From assembly GCF_033958435.1 (NCBI RefSeq), contig NC_134137.1:175783501-175847500 (forward strand): 64,000 nucleotides of DNA. Reading direction: 5' to 3'. Below, in pieces: positions 1-12,012 of the stretch. Position numbers and translations under genes: made by a program. The notes beneath the pieces were generated by a model. The model did not search any database. It saw only the letters and a list, made by a program, of their open reading frames with translations, and was not told the DNA's origin. Source of the stretch: Carettochelys insculpta. Taxonomy: Eukaryota > Chordata > Testudines > Carettochelyidae. Every line of letters starts with the position of its first letter. Within the stretch, counting starts at the first letter, position 1.

Positions 1-32
1 GTCAAAGCGGAGCAGGGATGGATTTCCTTATT

Positions 33-290
33 GTAGTAGTAGTAGGCATCCTTCGATCCCGAGGGATCATGGGTTTGCGCCCCAGCTGGACTGATTCGAG
101 CAGCGTCTTCTGTGGCTGTTCAATCCAATGCGGGAGTGGCAGTCCTTTCCGCATTGTGAGCAGCAGTAGGCAGATGTCGCTCTGACAGGCACGGATCTTC
201 CTGAGGGCTCTCCTGTCTTCCGCTTCCTTCACCAAGGTAGTTTCATACATAACAAGAGCTTCCTTCACTCCCTGTTTCCAGGCCTGCCTA
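33..290 (-). mobile_element. RTE-like LINE, 3' end only (copy 1)
   Basis: On the minus strand this encodes the last part of a LINE ORF2, including the motif ETTLVKEAEDRRALRKIRA, followed by a short tail of repeated TAC triplets at 33-46. It matches 6070-6320 with only about a dozen differences by eye, so the two copies are recent relatives. The copy is 5'-truncated at 290, where the sequence becomes unrelated, as expected for target-primed insertion. The clade is inferred from the ORF style and the microsatellite-like 3' tail; a related non-LTR clade is possible. Confidence 0.75.
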
Positions 291-296
291 TTCATA

Positions 297-1745
297 AGAG
301 TGAAAAAGACAAAGTACTGAAAGAATAGCATCCAAGGGGAAGCACAGAAGTTACTAATATTATGGGTACTACTGTAGTATTTAGGTGTTCCAGTGAGGGA
401 CAAGGGTCTTTTTGTGATAGGCGCGATACACAGAACAAATTTAAGAACCAGATTTTCATAGGGGAATAACAATAAATACCGGCATGCACAGCATTTGTAC
501 GTGCTTCTGAGCAAAGGCGGAATCCTCCACTGGCCTGAAACAAAGAAGTCTTAGTGCGTACGAACACGGCAACTTGTATTTGTGAACTTTAGCTCTGTGT
601 TTGTGATCTGTGCCCCAAAATGACATTTCATGTGTAAAGAGAAGCACTTGCAAATAAGGAGGATGGTGTTTACCTCTGTGGATAGGACCTTGGTATCCAT
701 CTCCAAACCTGGGGAACTCCAGGGTTAAGAATAAAGTTTGGTTCTAGCCCCAAACTCCCTCCGTGCAGCTCCCGAGCAGCAGAGCTTTACTGGAGTGACA
801 ATATGAGAGGCACCTCCAGGACCCTGTGGCAGGGGGCGGAGGAGTTCCGAGGAAGAGGTTAAAATAAAAGAAATAAAAGATAATAGAAAATAAAATAAAA
901 ATGCTGGACTGTCCAAAGTCTAGTCACTGATGCTTCAGGAAATAAAATTAAGCTGTATTGGCTTTTTTTTTTTGTCATTACATTTTATTGATTTTTTTCG
1001 TAAAGCTAGAGACAGTGAAAAGTACAGAATCGGAAATGGATTGACACTTGGTAGATTTCCAAATACCACATGGAAGTGGTATTACTTTTAAATTCAAGTG
1101 GTAACAGTGATGGAGGATTATGAAAATATGGCTTTTTGTGGTCTCTTTTCAGAACTGTACTAGCTGGCTTTGCAGGCTGTTAACTCCAGAGCTCCCGATC
1201 GTTCTGCTAAGAACCATAAACTTGACTTTTCTTTTTATTAACTTGAGTAGTTTGTTTCTCCATCTGTAAGCGACAAATACAGATTCTTTGCTGCTGTTGA
1301 TACCAGATGCTTGGTTAAATCTTAGTCTCATCACCTAATTTTATAGAGGTAAATCCATGACTGCTGTCACAAATTTGAGTCAGCCACTGGTACTAAATAG
1401 ATGTGGTCACGGCAAACATATCTGTGGATGAGATGTTAAACTTTGATGGGAAGCTTACTGAAAAGGAACTTTAAGAATCACCTACAAAGAGAGAGTGCTC
1501 AGCTCTCTTTTATATTCAGATTCAACACGTTAACACGTGGTTTGAACCGGGACACCAATTACCTTGCCCATTATTAGGATCTTGTACATACTTTGTTTTA
1601 TCTGATTCTTGACTTCCCCCTCTCCTACCGCCCCTCTTCTCTTCTGATTCGCCCACCTTGATTGCAATTTTTCTGATTTGTCAACCTTGATAATTATTTT
1701 TGGTTCTCTGTGCTTTAAATATTGAGTCTGTTCTGGTATGGCTAT
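297..1745. other. No gene recognised
   Basis: AT-rich sequence with short unrelated ORFs and a T-run near 964-974. I see no splice-flanked exon, repeat terminus or RNA gene here. Confidence 0.5.
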
Positions 1746-1748
1746 GGT

Positions 1749-1826
1749 CTAAAGAAGTGGGTCTATCCCACAAAAGCTCACCACCTAACAAATTATTTTG
1801 TTAGTCTTTAACCTGCTACTGGACTG
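1749..1826 (+). repeat. Decayed copy of hammerhead-like repeat family
   Basis: This stretch matches the minus strand of 12013-12096: an AAGAAGTGGG hairpin, then CCCAC, AAAAGCTCACC and a TTTTGTTAGTCTTTAA segment. The core bases CTGAAGA and CGAAA of the relative have become CTAAAGA and CAAAA, two G-to-A changes typical of decay. It ends in T-rich sequence (GGACTGCTTTTTTG). Confidence 0.7.
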
Positions 1827-1829
1827 CTT

Positions 1830-4028
1830 TTTTGTTTTGATGGGAGGTGTCGGAGGATGCCTTCTTTGAGATAACCGAAGGTGTTAATTCAAGGCTTTCT
1901 TTAACCATAGAAGTCACATCAGTTTCACAGTATTACCATAAATGGATTTAGTTAAATCCAAGTGTGTGCATGCTTACTAGTTTATACCTCAATATTAGGG
2001 GGAGGGATTGTGAAAGAGAGACAGAGACCAAGACAGAGATATTTACTATAACTATAGATTATATTAACTTCATAGACTTGACTTCAGTGAGCATGTTAAA
2101 AGTACAGAGATAAATACTTTGTCTTCAGAACATTAATAGACTTTATATTTAAAAGACCCCCTCCACTCAAGCCCTTACATACTAGAAGCTCAGAATTTGT
2201 ACATTTACTTAGGGCTGGTCAGAATTGGTGTTGAGATTTTAGTGTTCATACAGTTCTTTTAGCGTGGTTCTCAGAGCCTCAAAATGATGGGAAAAGTCAC
2301 TTTTACATGCAGATGCCAAGAAAGTGAAGAATGTGTTCATGTGACTCCTTCACTACTCTTTATTTTACTCCATCCGACAGACCGGGCTCTCTGTAAAAAG
2401 ACAAAATTTGAGAGTTTTAAGCTGTCATTCCTTGGGAGGGGGGCAGAGCCAGTCTTCTGGTGAGCGGTAGCTGTGCTGGTATTAAGGGTTGTGTTGGCCT
2501 GTTTGTGAAGTAGAGGATATGGACTGTTAGCTTAACTTGTTTTTCCTTGCTTCTGTGGTGTCAGTTATGTTTGGTGTGTGGTAACCTCAGCTATTTTGCA
2601 ATGAAGTGTTTTGTTTTTCTTTTCTCCCTTGTACATGAGTCGTTTTCTGCTACCAGAGTCCTGGATGATATTTCACATGAATGGGGGAAAAAAATGTGAT
2701 GCATGCTCTCACTTGCCATTCAGTTTACCGATAATATAACACTGGGGTGGGGCATTCCAGGAAGACCTGGCAACTCATCAGAAATTTTTTCTGAAGGGCA
2801 TTCACTCTACCGCTCACACCTATCATGAGAAGAGCCAACATTCCTTTCATATGAATATTTAACTCATAAAGTGCTTCCCAACCCCTTCTTTTTTTCCTTG
2901 AGATAAAAGGCCTGACTCTTCACTCTGTTAGACAGGCTTTGCACTGATATAACCCCACTGACTGCACTGTTAAACCAGTGCAACAGACCAGACCCGAAGA
3001 CTTGTGTTTTTGTCCTTTAATGTATTTGTAAATTGCAGCTGTTTTAATTTTGAAAAGAGTCATTTTAATGGAAGATGGTTATTTTATGCTCTTTGACTAT
3101 GATATAAACTGCGCTGGATTTATCAGTCCTCTTCTGGTTTTAGGCCTACGTCTAGATATTCAAAAAAAGAAGATTAATGCTGAAGCTAAAGACCATATTC
3201 GTTCTTGTCTCTCTTACTCTCTGTCTGCCCAGAGACTGCGAGAGCTGTGTAAACTGACCATGGTGGTAGACACAATGAAAAATCTATCTCTATCTCTGGC
3301 AATTTAAGAGTGAACCACATGAAGGCAAGTATATGACATAGCTGTAGATATTTTTTCTTTCAACTAGCTAATGACACAGCTGATTCCAAACCAGTCTCTA
3401 AAGAGAACAGTAAACAAGAACAATAAATGGAAAATATATCTAACAAGCTCTGTCTGATTTCTGTAAGCCTCTGGCATTGTCACACACAACTTAGTGTCTT
3501 GAGCCAAGAGCCAACTGGAACAAAAGGATTAATTTCTAAGAAATATAATTTTGATTGAAAAGATATTCACAAGAAAACAGTTCAGACAAAATGATGAGAG
3601 AGGGACTTGGTGAAAAAAGATTTAGATGAGTCGATCTGATAATGGGAAGGGAGAAGTATGTCTTTAATTTGTGTAGCACATAAAACATTTAAAATTATTA
3701 TGTAGATGGCAGTTGATTCCAGTTAAGATCTTCTATATTTTTGCTACTAGGCATGTGCTCTTTTGGAAGGGTTGAGAGGAAAGGGGAACATACTTACACA
3801 TGTGGTTGTCATGTCCAGAAAGTGAATAATTTTAGGAGGAAAGCATTAAAGAACTTCATTGTATGACAAGAAGTCAGCTTCCTAGAGATTTCCTGATCTG
3901 TTTACTCCATGCTCCAGTGGAGGATCTAGGTTTTAAAGAGTAGCTAATTTATTTTTTTCTTTTAGCAACTAGCCTCTTTCTTGTACATTACCTAAAAAAA
4001 ATGTTTCTTCCACCAATAAAATATGGAA
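1830..4028. other. No gene recognised
   Basis: AT-rich sequence. A weak palindromic segment near 2905-2995 resembles an old dispersed repeat (see 45936). The 85-residue reading frame at 3050-3307 shows no domain I recognise and has no clear splice context. Confidence 0.45.
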
Positions 4029-4308
4029 CAGGGTGGGCAAATACCAGCCACAGGCTGAATCTAACCCTCCAGGGCTGCCAGGTGTCGGACAATCATGGCT
4101 CTTGTTGGCAGCGGATTGCCATTTGCGGCCAATGGGAGCAGTGAGAAGCAGTGTCCCAGTCCACACTGCTTTACATCGTTCCCTTTGGCTGTGAATGGTG
4201 ATCTGTGGCCAACGAGAGCTGTGATTGCCTGATACCTGCAGAGCTGCAGGTAAATATAGCAGTGGGGACTAACTCTGGCAGACCACATATTTTTATTGCC
4301 CACCCCTG
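4029..4308. mobile_element. hAT-type MITE with 8-bp target duplication
   Basis: The 280-bp unit starts CAGGGTGGGCAAAT and ends ATTGCCCACCCCTG, which are inverted repeats of hAT style. The flanks are ATATGGAA (4021-4028) and GTATGGAA (4309-4316), an 8-bp duplication with one mismatch, as hAT elements make. There is no transposase reading frame, so it is non-autonomous. Confidence 0.88.
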
Positions 4309-4559
4309 GTATGGAACGTTCTTGTAATGGACAAATTTTCACCACAGTTCTGTATACAAGAAAAGCACAAAAAAAAAGACAATAGGTAGTTAGGAATTTG
4401 ACCACCCTTGTGAGTATTCTCAGAGATGGAGAGCACATGTCAGTCTGCAAGCCAGAATCTTTAGCTGTCTTACTGGGATATTAGACTGATCCTGAATAAG
4501 TATTGTACATTGTAGTATGCTGAGTCAAAGTAACATTACCCTCAATAAAAATTTCAAAA

Positions 4560-4634
4560 ATTGTCCAGTGGAGCAGAGGGCTGGACTAGATGGCCACCTG
4601 CGGTCCCTTGCAGCTCTATGATTCTATGCCATGT
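4560..4634 (+). mobile_element. CR1 LINE 3' end fragment
   Basis: It reads GGGCTGGACTAGATGGCC, then GTCCCTTGCAGCTCTATGA, ending TGATTCTATG. This is the characteristic CR1 3' terminus with its short ATTCTATG repeat. Only about 75 bp remain. Confidence 0.85.
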
Positions 4635-4639
4635 TTCTT

Positions 4640-5414
4640 CCACTTGATTTAAGATTTAGACTCTGTGCCCTAAATGAATGGTATTTTTGCGTGCTTACAT
4701 GCTTTTTTTAAAATAAAAAAATTAGTCTAAAATGACTTCTCTTTGCCAATGGGGATTTTCCTTGATTTGAGGACCGACAACCTCATTTTGCCTGAACTCC
4801 ATTTTATTTGTTTCTGTCTGTTATATAGTGTGAACTCACCTGCACAACTACAAGCCAACATGGGACACAGTGTCTCTTCTAAATAAGACAAGTGAAGTAA
4901 AACCAAGTCCTGATACAGGACATTTTCTGCTGATTTCTCCAATTTTTCTGTGTTTTGCGGTATGTTAAGTCTGCCTCCTACCACGTATTACTATCTCCTC
5001 CTCCTACCTTGCATAACAGGCAGGTTTGCTCCTTGCATCATTTTTCCCTATAGATAGGGGATTAGATCATTTGAACCTACCACTGACTTTTAGAGAACTC
5101 TGCTCAATACCTTTTTCAAGTTCTACATAGTACTATTTAATAATTACTCTTCGTTTTCAGATTGTGTGCTCTCTGTCACATCTCATCTCATTTTAATTTC
5201 AGTCCAGGGAATCCACGTGCAACCATGTTGAGTGCCAAATGGAAGTCTATGTATGTTTTTGTATATCCAGTCTATTCCCGGTGTCTAATATGTGTGCTGC
5301 ATTGCATTTTAGAATAGCTATTGTGGTGATATGATTTTGCTTTTTAACCACCCCTGCTCTCTTTTAGGAATTGTTGGTGTTACATTTCAGGGAGTGGATT
5401 TGGTCAATATCTTA
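4640..5414. other. No gene recognised
   Basis: AT-rich, with no recognisable exon or repeat terminus. Confidence 0.45.
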
Positions 5415-5795
5415 CACAAGTTAGACCTCCCTGGTCTGTCACCCTTGGGACCAGATCTGTCCTAAACCAGGGAGTTTGCTGGACACAGGAGGTCAATGCT
5501 GGCCCCCTGCTGCCAGCTTCCAGGCTGTTCTGGGGGGCTGACAGCCACCTAGCCGCTAAATCTGCTTCTCATTCTGGCTGGGCTCCCTTCTGACAGGCTC
5601 CTGCTTGGCCAGGAGTAGAGCTGGGCTGGCACTGGCCCCCTGATGCTAGCCCAGCTGTGCTCCCAGACCCCTGGCCACCAGACCCCTGCTGCTGAGTTTG
5701 CCACTGGCCCCCACTCCCAACTGTTGGAGCTCTCTGATCCAGCAACATCTGTGGTTTCCAGACCAGAGGCTCCCGGATGAGAGAGGTTCAACCTG
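5415..5795. mobile_element. Pogo/Tigger-like MITE (TA-flanked)
   Basis: The right end, GAGAGAGGTTCAACCTG followed by TA, and the left end, CACAAGTTAGACCTCCC, are inverted versions of the termini of the element at 29505-29830. The left terminus has drifted. The interior is GC-rich (CTGGCACTGGCCCCCTGATG) and differs from the other copies. The superfamily is inferred from the TA duplication and the CAGGTTGA-type terminus. Confidence 0.7.
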
Positions 5796-5799
5796 TATA

Positions 5800-6069
5800 A
5801 GTATTATTTAAAAATTTTACAGTAATAAAGTTTGGTCTTTCTTTTTGTTTTCAATCTCAAACATTCTAAGGAAGAGACGGGCAAAGAATAACAATGTTTG
5901 GCTAAAGAATTATTAAGAAAAATAGTAAATTAGAGGAATGAATTGGAAAAAGGAAGCTGTTTAGGGGCAAAAGAAAAAAAGAAATCCAACCCAGAAAGAA
6001 GCAACTTGGGAAAGAAAATGCTGGAAATAAACTGGTTTCAGAGCATAGAGGTAGAAAGATAAGAGATGA
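5800..6069. other. A-rich sequence, no gene
   Basis: Adenine-rich DNA next to the 3' end of the RTE copy. No feature recognised. Confidence 0.4.
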
Positions 6070-7779
6070 TGTAGTAGGCATCCTTCGATCCCGAGGGATC
6101 ATGGGTTTGTGCCCCAGTTGGACTGATTCGAGCAGTGTCTTCTGTGGCTGTGCAATCCAATCTGGGAGTGGCAGTCCTCACTGCACTGTGAGCAGCAGTA
6201 TGCAGATGTCGCTCTGACAGGCACGGATCTTCCTGAGGGCTCTCCTGTCTTCCGCTTCCTTCACCAAGGTAGTTTCATACATAACAAGAGCTTCCTTCAC
6301 TCCCTGTTTCCAGGCATGCCTGTCTGAGGCGAGCGAATGCCAGGTGTTCACAGTGATAGAGAGAGTGCCGAGGTCACGCTTGCATGTGTTCTTGTAGCAC
6401 AATTTAGGTCGCCCTTTCGGCCTCTTTCCAGACGCCAGTTCGCCGAAGAGGAGGTCCTTCGGTATTCGGCCCTTTGTCATGTGAGAGATGGCCCAGCCAG
6501 CACATATGCCTCTGTTTGAGAAGGGTGACATGGAGGCAGTGCCTGCCCTCTCAAGCACTGCGCTATTGGGGACCTTGTCCTGCCATGAGATACCGAGTAT
6601 GCGCCTAAGGCAGCGCATGTGGAATGTGTTGAGCCACTGCTCTTGTTTTGAGCGCAAAGTCCCTGTTTCACTGGCATACAGCAGTGTGCTCGAAACACAG
6701 GCTGTGTAGACCTGCACCTTGGTGTGTACAGTGAGCGTATCGTTAGCCCATACTGTCTTCGTCAGCCTGGAGAATGTTGTGGTGGCTTTTCCAATGCGCT
6801 TGTTGATTTCGCTATCAAGTGACAAGTTGTCCAAGATCGTCGAGCCTAGGTACACCAACTCATGGACGACTTCCAGGTCATAGTCTAGCACGCTGATAGA
6901 TGGCTCGTTACCCATGTTTTGGCCCATCATCTGGGTCTTCTTTAAGCTGATTGTGAGGCCAAATTCCATGCATGCATCAGCAAAGCGAGTTATGAGTGAC
7001 TCTAGTTCCTGCTGAGCGTGAGCAGCAATAGCTGCATTGTCAGCAAAAAGGAACTCCCTTAGACACTTCGTAAGCACCCTGGTCTTCGCTCTAAGCCTCA
7101 ACAGTTTGAAGAGGTTGCCATCCGTTCTCGTGCAGAGAGAGATGCCCTCTGTAGCAGTTCCAAAGGCATATTTGAGCAAAACTGCAAAGAAGATGCCAAA
7201 CAGTGTTGGAGCCAGCACACACCCCTGCTTCACTCTGCTGAGAATCTCAAAGGGTTCGGATGTGGATCCGTCGTATACAACGGTCCCCTTCATGCAAGGC
7301 CCTAATAATGCTGAGCAGAGTTGGGGGACAGCCGATCTTAGCCAGAATCACAAACAGACCTTTTCTGCTGATGAGGTCAAATGCCTTGGTCAGGTTGATG
7401 AAGGCAATATACAGAGGTTTGTTCTGCTCCCTGCACTTTTCTTGTAGCTGCCTAACAGAGAACACCATGTCTATGGTGGACCGTTCAGCTCTGAACCCAC
7501 ACTGAGACTCAGGGTAGACTCTCTCTGCAAGAACATTGAGCCTCTTCAGAACAACACGTGCAAATAGCTTCCCCATGGTACTGAGAAGGGAGATGTCGCG
7601 ATAGTTGTTACAATCACTTTTGTCGCCCATGTTCGTGCAGACAGTAACGATGTCAGCATCCCTCATATCTTGCGGTATGCTGCCTTCTCTCCAGCATTGG
7701 CAAAGTATTCCATGCAGCTCTGAAACTAGGGTACCATTGGTGTATTTGAGGACTTCTGAGGGAATACCGTCTTTCCCTG
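6070..7779 (-). pseudogene. RTE-like LINE ORF2: reverse transcriptase, broken
   Basis: The minus strand encodes a non-LTR retrotransposon reverse transcriptase and C-terminal region in two overlapping frames (7927-7247 and 7293-6178), so there is at least one frameshift near 7250-7290. Visible motifs in order are APGKDGIPSEVLKY, GFRAERSTIDMVF, NLTKAFDLISRKGLF (catalytic block A), SRVKQGCVLAPTLFGIFF, FADNAAIAAH (block C), then SLKKTQMMGQ and CLRRILGISWQDKVPNSAVL. The second catalytic aspartate of the usual FADD box reads Asn (7036-7038), so the enzyme is probably dead even apart from the frameshift. The 3' end carries the GTAGTAGGCATCC tail seen at 33-46. The endonuclease region is missing because the copy is truncated at 7780, where it meets Harbinger sequence. 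RTE clade is an inference. Confidence 0.85.
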
Positions 7780-8290
7780 GGGCTGCCAGCCTGGGAGCTC
7801 TGGATCCCCTTTGGGGGGTGCCCTGGGGGTGCTTGGGGGGCTGGCTAGAGGCCATCAGTGCAGGGTGGTGGGTTGGGGCTGCTGCGAGGTGTGCAGGCTT
7901 GCCGCGTAGCACCGCTGCTGCCTGCATGCGCTCTCAGCTTCCTGCACGGGAAGGCAGGGGGCGGGGAGCTTTAAGGGGCTGCTGCACGTGGCGACCATCG
8001 AGCTCAGGGGCTGGAGAGAGCATCTCTCAACCCCTCAGCTGATGGCCGCCATGGCAGACCCTGCTATTTCGATGTTGCGGGACGCGGATCATCTATACAT
8101 GCCCTACTTCGACGTTCAACGTTGAAGTAGGGTGCTGTTCCCATCTCCTGATGGGGATAGCGACTTCGACGTCTCGCCGCCTTACGTCCATTTCAACTTC
8201 GAAATAGCGCTCGCCATGTGTAGACATGGCGGGCGCTATTTCGAAGTTGGCGCGGCTACTTCGAAGTTGCTGGCTCATGTAGACGTGGCT
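7780..8290 (-). mobile_element. Terminal segment of a Harbinger element fused to the RTE copy
   Basis: About 510 bp match the right end of the Harbinger element at roughly 19943-20444 in the same orientation: TGCCAGCCTGGGAGC, the Myb-gene start region, then the TTCGAA-rich subterminal block ending GTAGACGTGGCT at 8290. The transposon end is complete, but the rest of the element is absent; position 7780 passes directly into reverse-transcriptase code. A Myb-gene start codon here is in frame with that code. Confidence 0.85.
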
Positions 8291-8291
8291 T

Positions 8292-8795
8292 AGAAGTAAG
8301 AGTAAGACCAAGGCCAGGGTAGGCCTGTTATTGTTTTTTCTCTCGGTACTGAGTAACAGAAAATGTGGGAATGGCAGAGGTGCTTAATGACTTCTTTGTT
8401 TTGGTTTTCACCAAGAAGATTGCTGTTGATTGGATACCTAACATAGCGGTGGTGAAAATAGAGTACGTGCAGAAGCTAAAATAGGAAAAGAACAAGTTAA
8501 AAATTACTTAGAACAATTATAGGTCTTCAGGTCACCAGGGCCTGATCAAACATTCAAGGAGGTGAGTGAGGAGATCTCTGAACGATTAACTATTATCTTT
8601 GGAAGTCATCAAATACAGGACATATTCCAGAAGACTGGAAAAGGGCAAATACAATGCCCACCTATAAAAGAGAAATAAGGACAACCCAGGGAATTAAAGA
8701 TCAGTCAGCTTAACTTCTGCAGCAGGAAAGATAACGAAGCAAGTAATTAAGGCATCCATTTCTGAACATCTCAAACAACTGCAACTGTAACTGCA
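8292..8795 (+). mobile_element. CR1 LINE ORF2 fragment (endonuclease-RT linker and RT start)
   Basis: Plus-strand decoding gives SKSKTKARVGLL, then MAEVLNDFFVLVFTKK, and after several breaks ISLTSAAGKITKQVIKASIS. These are the conserved CR1 blocks between the endonuclease and reverse transcriptase. Multiple stops and frame changes make it a relic. It begins directly after the Harbinger end at 8290. The piece at 10268-10925 could be the 3' half of the same element with its middle lost. Confidence 0.85.
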
Positions 8796-8799
8796 CATT

Positions 8800-10267
8800 A
8801 CTATCAGCAGGATTGAGCCCTATGACCACATACACAGCTTTGGTTTTGTCATCATGTTAACAGACAAAAGATGTCAAATATCTTGTTCTGTTTGATGAGA
8901 AATCTAAAACTGTGTTGTAGGAAGCAGTTGTATTGGGTAAGTGCAGGTTTCTACTGCTATTATGAAAGGGAAATTCAGGTGAGAGAGGTGTTTCCTGGTT
9001 TAAACAAGAAAATATCTTTAATTTACAAGATATAATAGAATCTAGACTCCACAGGCATTGCCAAAGTAATTTTTTATGACTGGGGTGGGAAGGCATTGCA
9101 GACACAACAAGCTTCAGCGTGGCACAGGAGAGAGGGGAGGGTGTGGGTAACAGAGGGCCAGTCCTGAGGGTTGGTCTGCCTCAGCCCTGGTGAGATTTAG
9201 AGCAGTTCTTGACTGTTCCTGCTCAGACCAATGGAAGGGAGCCTGCTGGAGAGAAGCATCATGGCGTCACGCCTTTCTGCCCTGTCTCAGCGTAGAGCGC
9301 TCCCTCCCACCAGTTGCCCACCAGAAGAATTCTCTGGTGGCTGTTACTGTAGGGTTTTGTCCCATCCAGTATCATGTCTTGCTGCTGCCTCTCTTTTGGG
9401 GTCCCCAACAGCACAGAGATTTGTCCCTTATGTCCTCTCCTGGGGTTCTGGTGTATTGAAATAACAATTCAATGGTAAACCAAAGTCCCTGTTTAATAGA
9501 TTCTACAGTCTGTGAGACTCAATAGTTCCTTCTCAGCTTCAGTTCCAGCCGCCAGGTATTTCCCTAGAGCCCCTTTCTTTGTGCTTATGTGTTGAACAGG
9601 CTGGGCCTCACTCTGCTTTCAGCATAGAAACTCAGAAACTGGCCTGCTTTTTCTTTGCCAGTGTCTGTGTCTGGCCTCCTCCCGTAGTCACATTCTTCTG
9701 CTCAGTGTAATTTTGTGTAGATAGCTTTTCTATTAGGTAAATGTCACTTGTTACGCTGAGTGCTTTATTAATTTATTAGTTATGAGTTTGCCCCCTGTCT
9801 CACCATAACATTTAATTTAAAACAGCAACAAATTTATAAGAAGTGGGGTTACTGTGATGTTGTAAATATGTTGTGCATAGATAAATTAATTCAGAAATCC
9901 TATAGCAATCCATCTCTCTCTCTCTCTCTCTCTCTGTGTTTTTGCATAGAAAGTTAATTTTCCTACTGGGCCCTGTTTGTCTGGGTATATTGGTTGTTGA
10001 AATGACTTTCTCCATTAAGTCTTTGTAATGCTATCTCTCCATGACAACCAATGGAAACAAACTGAAGGTCTAAAAAGAAGTAGTGAATGGAAGGAGAACT
10101 TGTGGGGAACAGGCAAACAATTTTTAAAGTTCTTAGCTACGCAACAGTTACATTTTTGTTTCTGCAATACTAATCTCATAGATGTATTGTTTTATATTCA
10201 ACTTCTGAGACACATTCTACTGCTAACTTATAGATCTGTTACTTCTGAAATCTCGCCCTCTTTGCAG
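8800..10267. other. No gene recognised; (CT)n microsatellite at 9913-9935
   Basis: Sequence between two same-strand CR1 pieces. It holds a CT dinucleotide run and no identifiable exon or terminal repeat. It could be material inserted into one CR1 or an independent spacer. Confidence 0.4.
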
Positions 10268-10925
10268 AATAACTGTCTAGGAGTTAGTTACTGCTGAAAA
10301 GGATCTGTGGGTTGCAGTGGACCACAAATTGAATGAGTCAGTGATGTGATGCAGTTGTGAAAAAGGCTAGTGTCATCTCAGGGGCGTTAACAGAAACGCT
10401 GTACATAAGAAATGGAAGGTAATTTTCTTGCGCTCTTTGACACTGGTGAGGTCTGAGCTGGAGCGTTCTGTCCGGTTCTGGGTGCCACGCTTCAGAAAAG
10501 ATGTGGACAAGTCGGAGAAAGCTCAGCAGAGAACAACAAAAAGATAAAAGGTTTAAAATGTCTGGCCCAAGAGGACAGGCGAAACAAACTGGATGTGTTT
10601 AGTCTTGGAAGACTGAGGGGGAGATGACCGCCTTTCAGATGTGGACTGTCATAAAAAGGGGAATAATCAATAGTTCTCCATGTCTATGAGTAGCTTAATT
10701 TGCTGTAAGGGAGATTTAGGTTAAATATTAGGGAAAACTTTCTAAAAATAAGCACAATTAACCTCTGGGAGTAGGTTCCAGGAGAGATCAAGAAATCCCG
10801 GTCACTGGAGATTTTCAGGAACTTGTTGGGCAACTGCTGGTCAGGGATGGGCTAGGTTTATTTGATTTTTGTCTCAGTTCGGGGGGCTGGACTTGGGTCC
10901 CTTCTAATCCTACCTCCCTTTTATT
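10268..10925 (+). mobile_element. CR1 LINE 3' half (RT C-terminus and 3' UTR)
   Basis: Broken plus-strand code reads FCPVLGATLQKRCGQVGES, KIKGLKCLAQEDRR and KLDVFSLGRLRGR. It corresponds to the conserved CR1 run ending the reverse transcriptase (LEYCVQFW, MIKGLEN, LFSLEKRRLRGD). The 3' UTR reaches GGGGCTGGACTTGGGTCCC, but the final ATTCTATG repeat is missing. Confidence 0.85.
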
Positions 10926-11528
10926 GAGGACAGGGCGTCTGTCTATCTCTGTTCATGCGTAATAATAATTTTCCTTATTCTTTGTAGGTTTCCCATGGCC
11001 ACATCCACCAGGTTTCCCTGTACAGCCTAGGCACAACTTCAGTCTCTGTAGTTGTTTAACCATGAGGATTCCTTGGCTGATAGTTGCTGTTAGTGAGGCT
11101 GGGCCATTGTTCTTTCTTTCCTCTGAGCTGGCAGGCTGTGCTGGCCTGCAAAGGAGACTAGAACATACTGCATGCATAGGGGTCACCAGAGTCAGAGTCT
11201 CCAGATCTGAAAGTTTGAGACTCTAACTTGAAAGAGAAAAATCAATAGCCTGAGCCTGCAACAGACTCACCACCTCTGAGGGACGGGCATGGAAGGGGGC
11301 ATATGATACGCTGAAGACCAGTAACATTTCATCTGATTCCTGTGTGCCTAACTGTGTGTGCAAAACTGTGCAGTGACTGCAATTCTGCATGCCAATAGCA
11401 GTTGTCTATCTAACTTGTGATGTGTGCACATTTGTACAAGATTTGCACACACAATGGCGATATTTGCAGATGTAAGTTAGGAAGACAAAGGCATGTTTTG
11501 GCATTTTGACAACAAGACTTCTTATAGT

Positions 11529-11690
11529 CTCAAAGGGGTAGTTGTATTAGTCTGTAGCTTCACCAAAAACAAGCAGTCCTGGCGCACCTTAAAGCCTAAC
11601 AATGTTATTTATTAGGTAATGAGCTTTCATGGGTAAGACCTTCTTTTAGGTGCCACAAGACTGCTTGTTTTTTGTGAAGACCTATGCTGT
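11529..11690. repeat. Decayed foldback repeat, hammerhead-like family
   Basis: It opens GTATTAGTCTGTAGC, followed by AAGCAGTCCTGGCGCACC and TAATGAGCTTTCATGGG, and then reverses into GGTGCCACAAGACTGCTTG. The outer segments pair as inverted repeats, as in the better foldbacks at 30265 and 39130. The core region is too eroded to fold confidently. Confidence 0.7.
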
Positions 11691-12012
11691 CCTACAAACA
11701 TCTGAGGGTTACACAGAGTTGACATAATCCAAACTAACTTCTTTTATCAAAATATTAGTGTTAGTCAGTCAACATGTAGTTCCAGCCAGATAAACAGAAT
11801 ACCTTGCAGAGCTCTTCCTAACATTGTTATAGAAATGTCTCCAAGGTTGTATGATTACATGACAAGAGCTAACTGTTTCCAATTTCAGTCCCTGCTTTCA
11901 GTTGCTCAGAACTTTCTGAAACCTTTAAATCGTGGGCTGAGATTTCGACCAACTAGAATAAGAAATAATTTCCTTGTCCATACTTTAATAGTAACCTTAT
12001 TATAGTTTTAAA

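Noticed and set aside
3050..3307. 85-residue plus-strand reading frame as a host exon
   Set aside because: No recognisable domain, no consistent splice sites and AT-rich surroundings; chance is sufficient.
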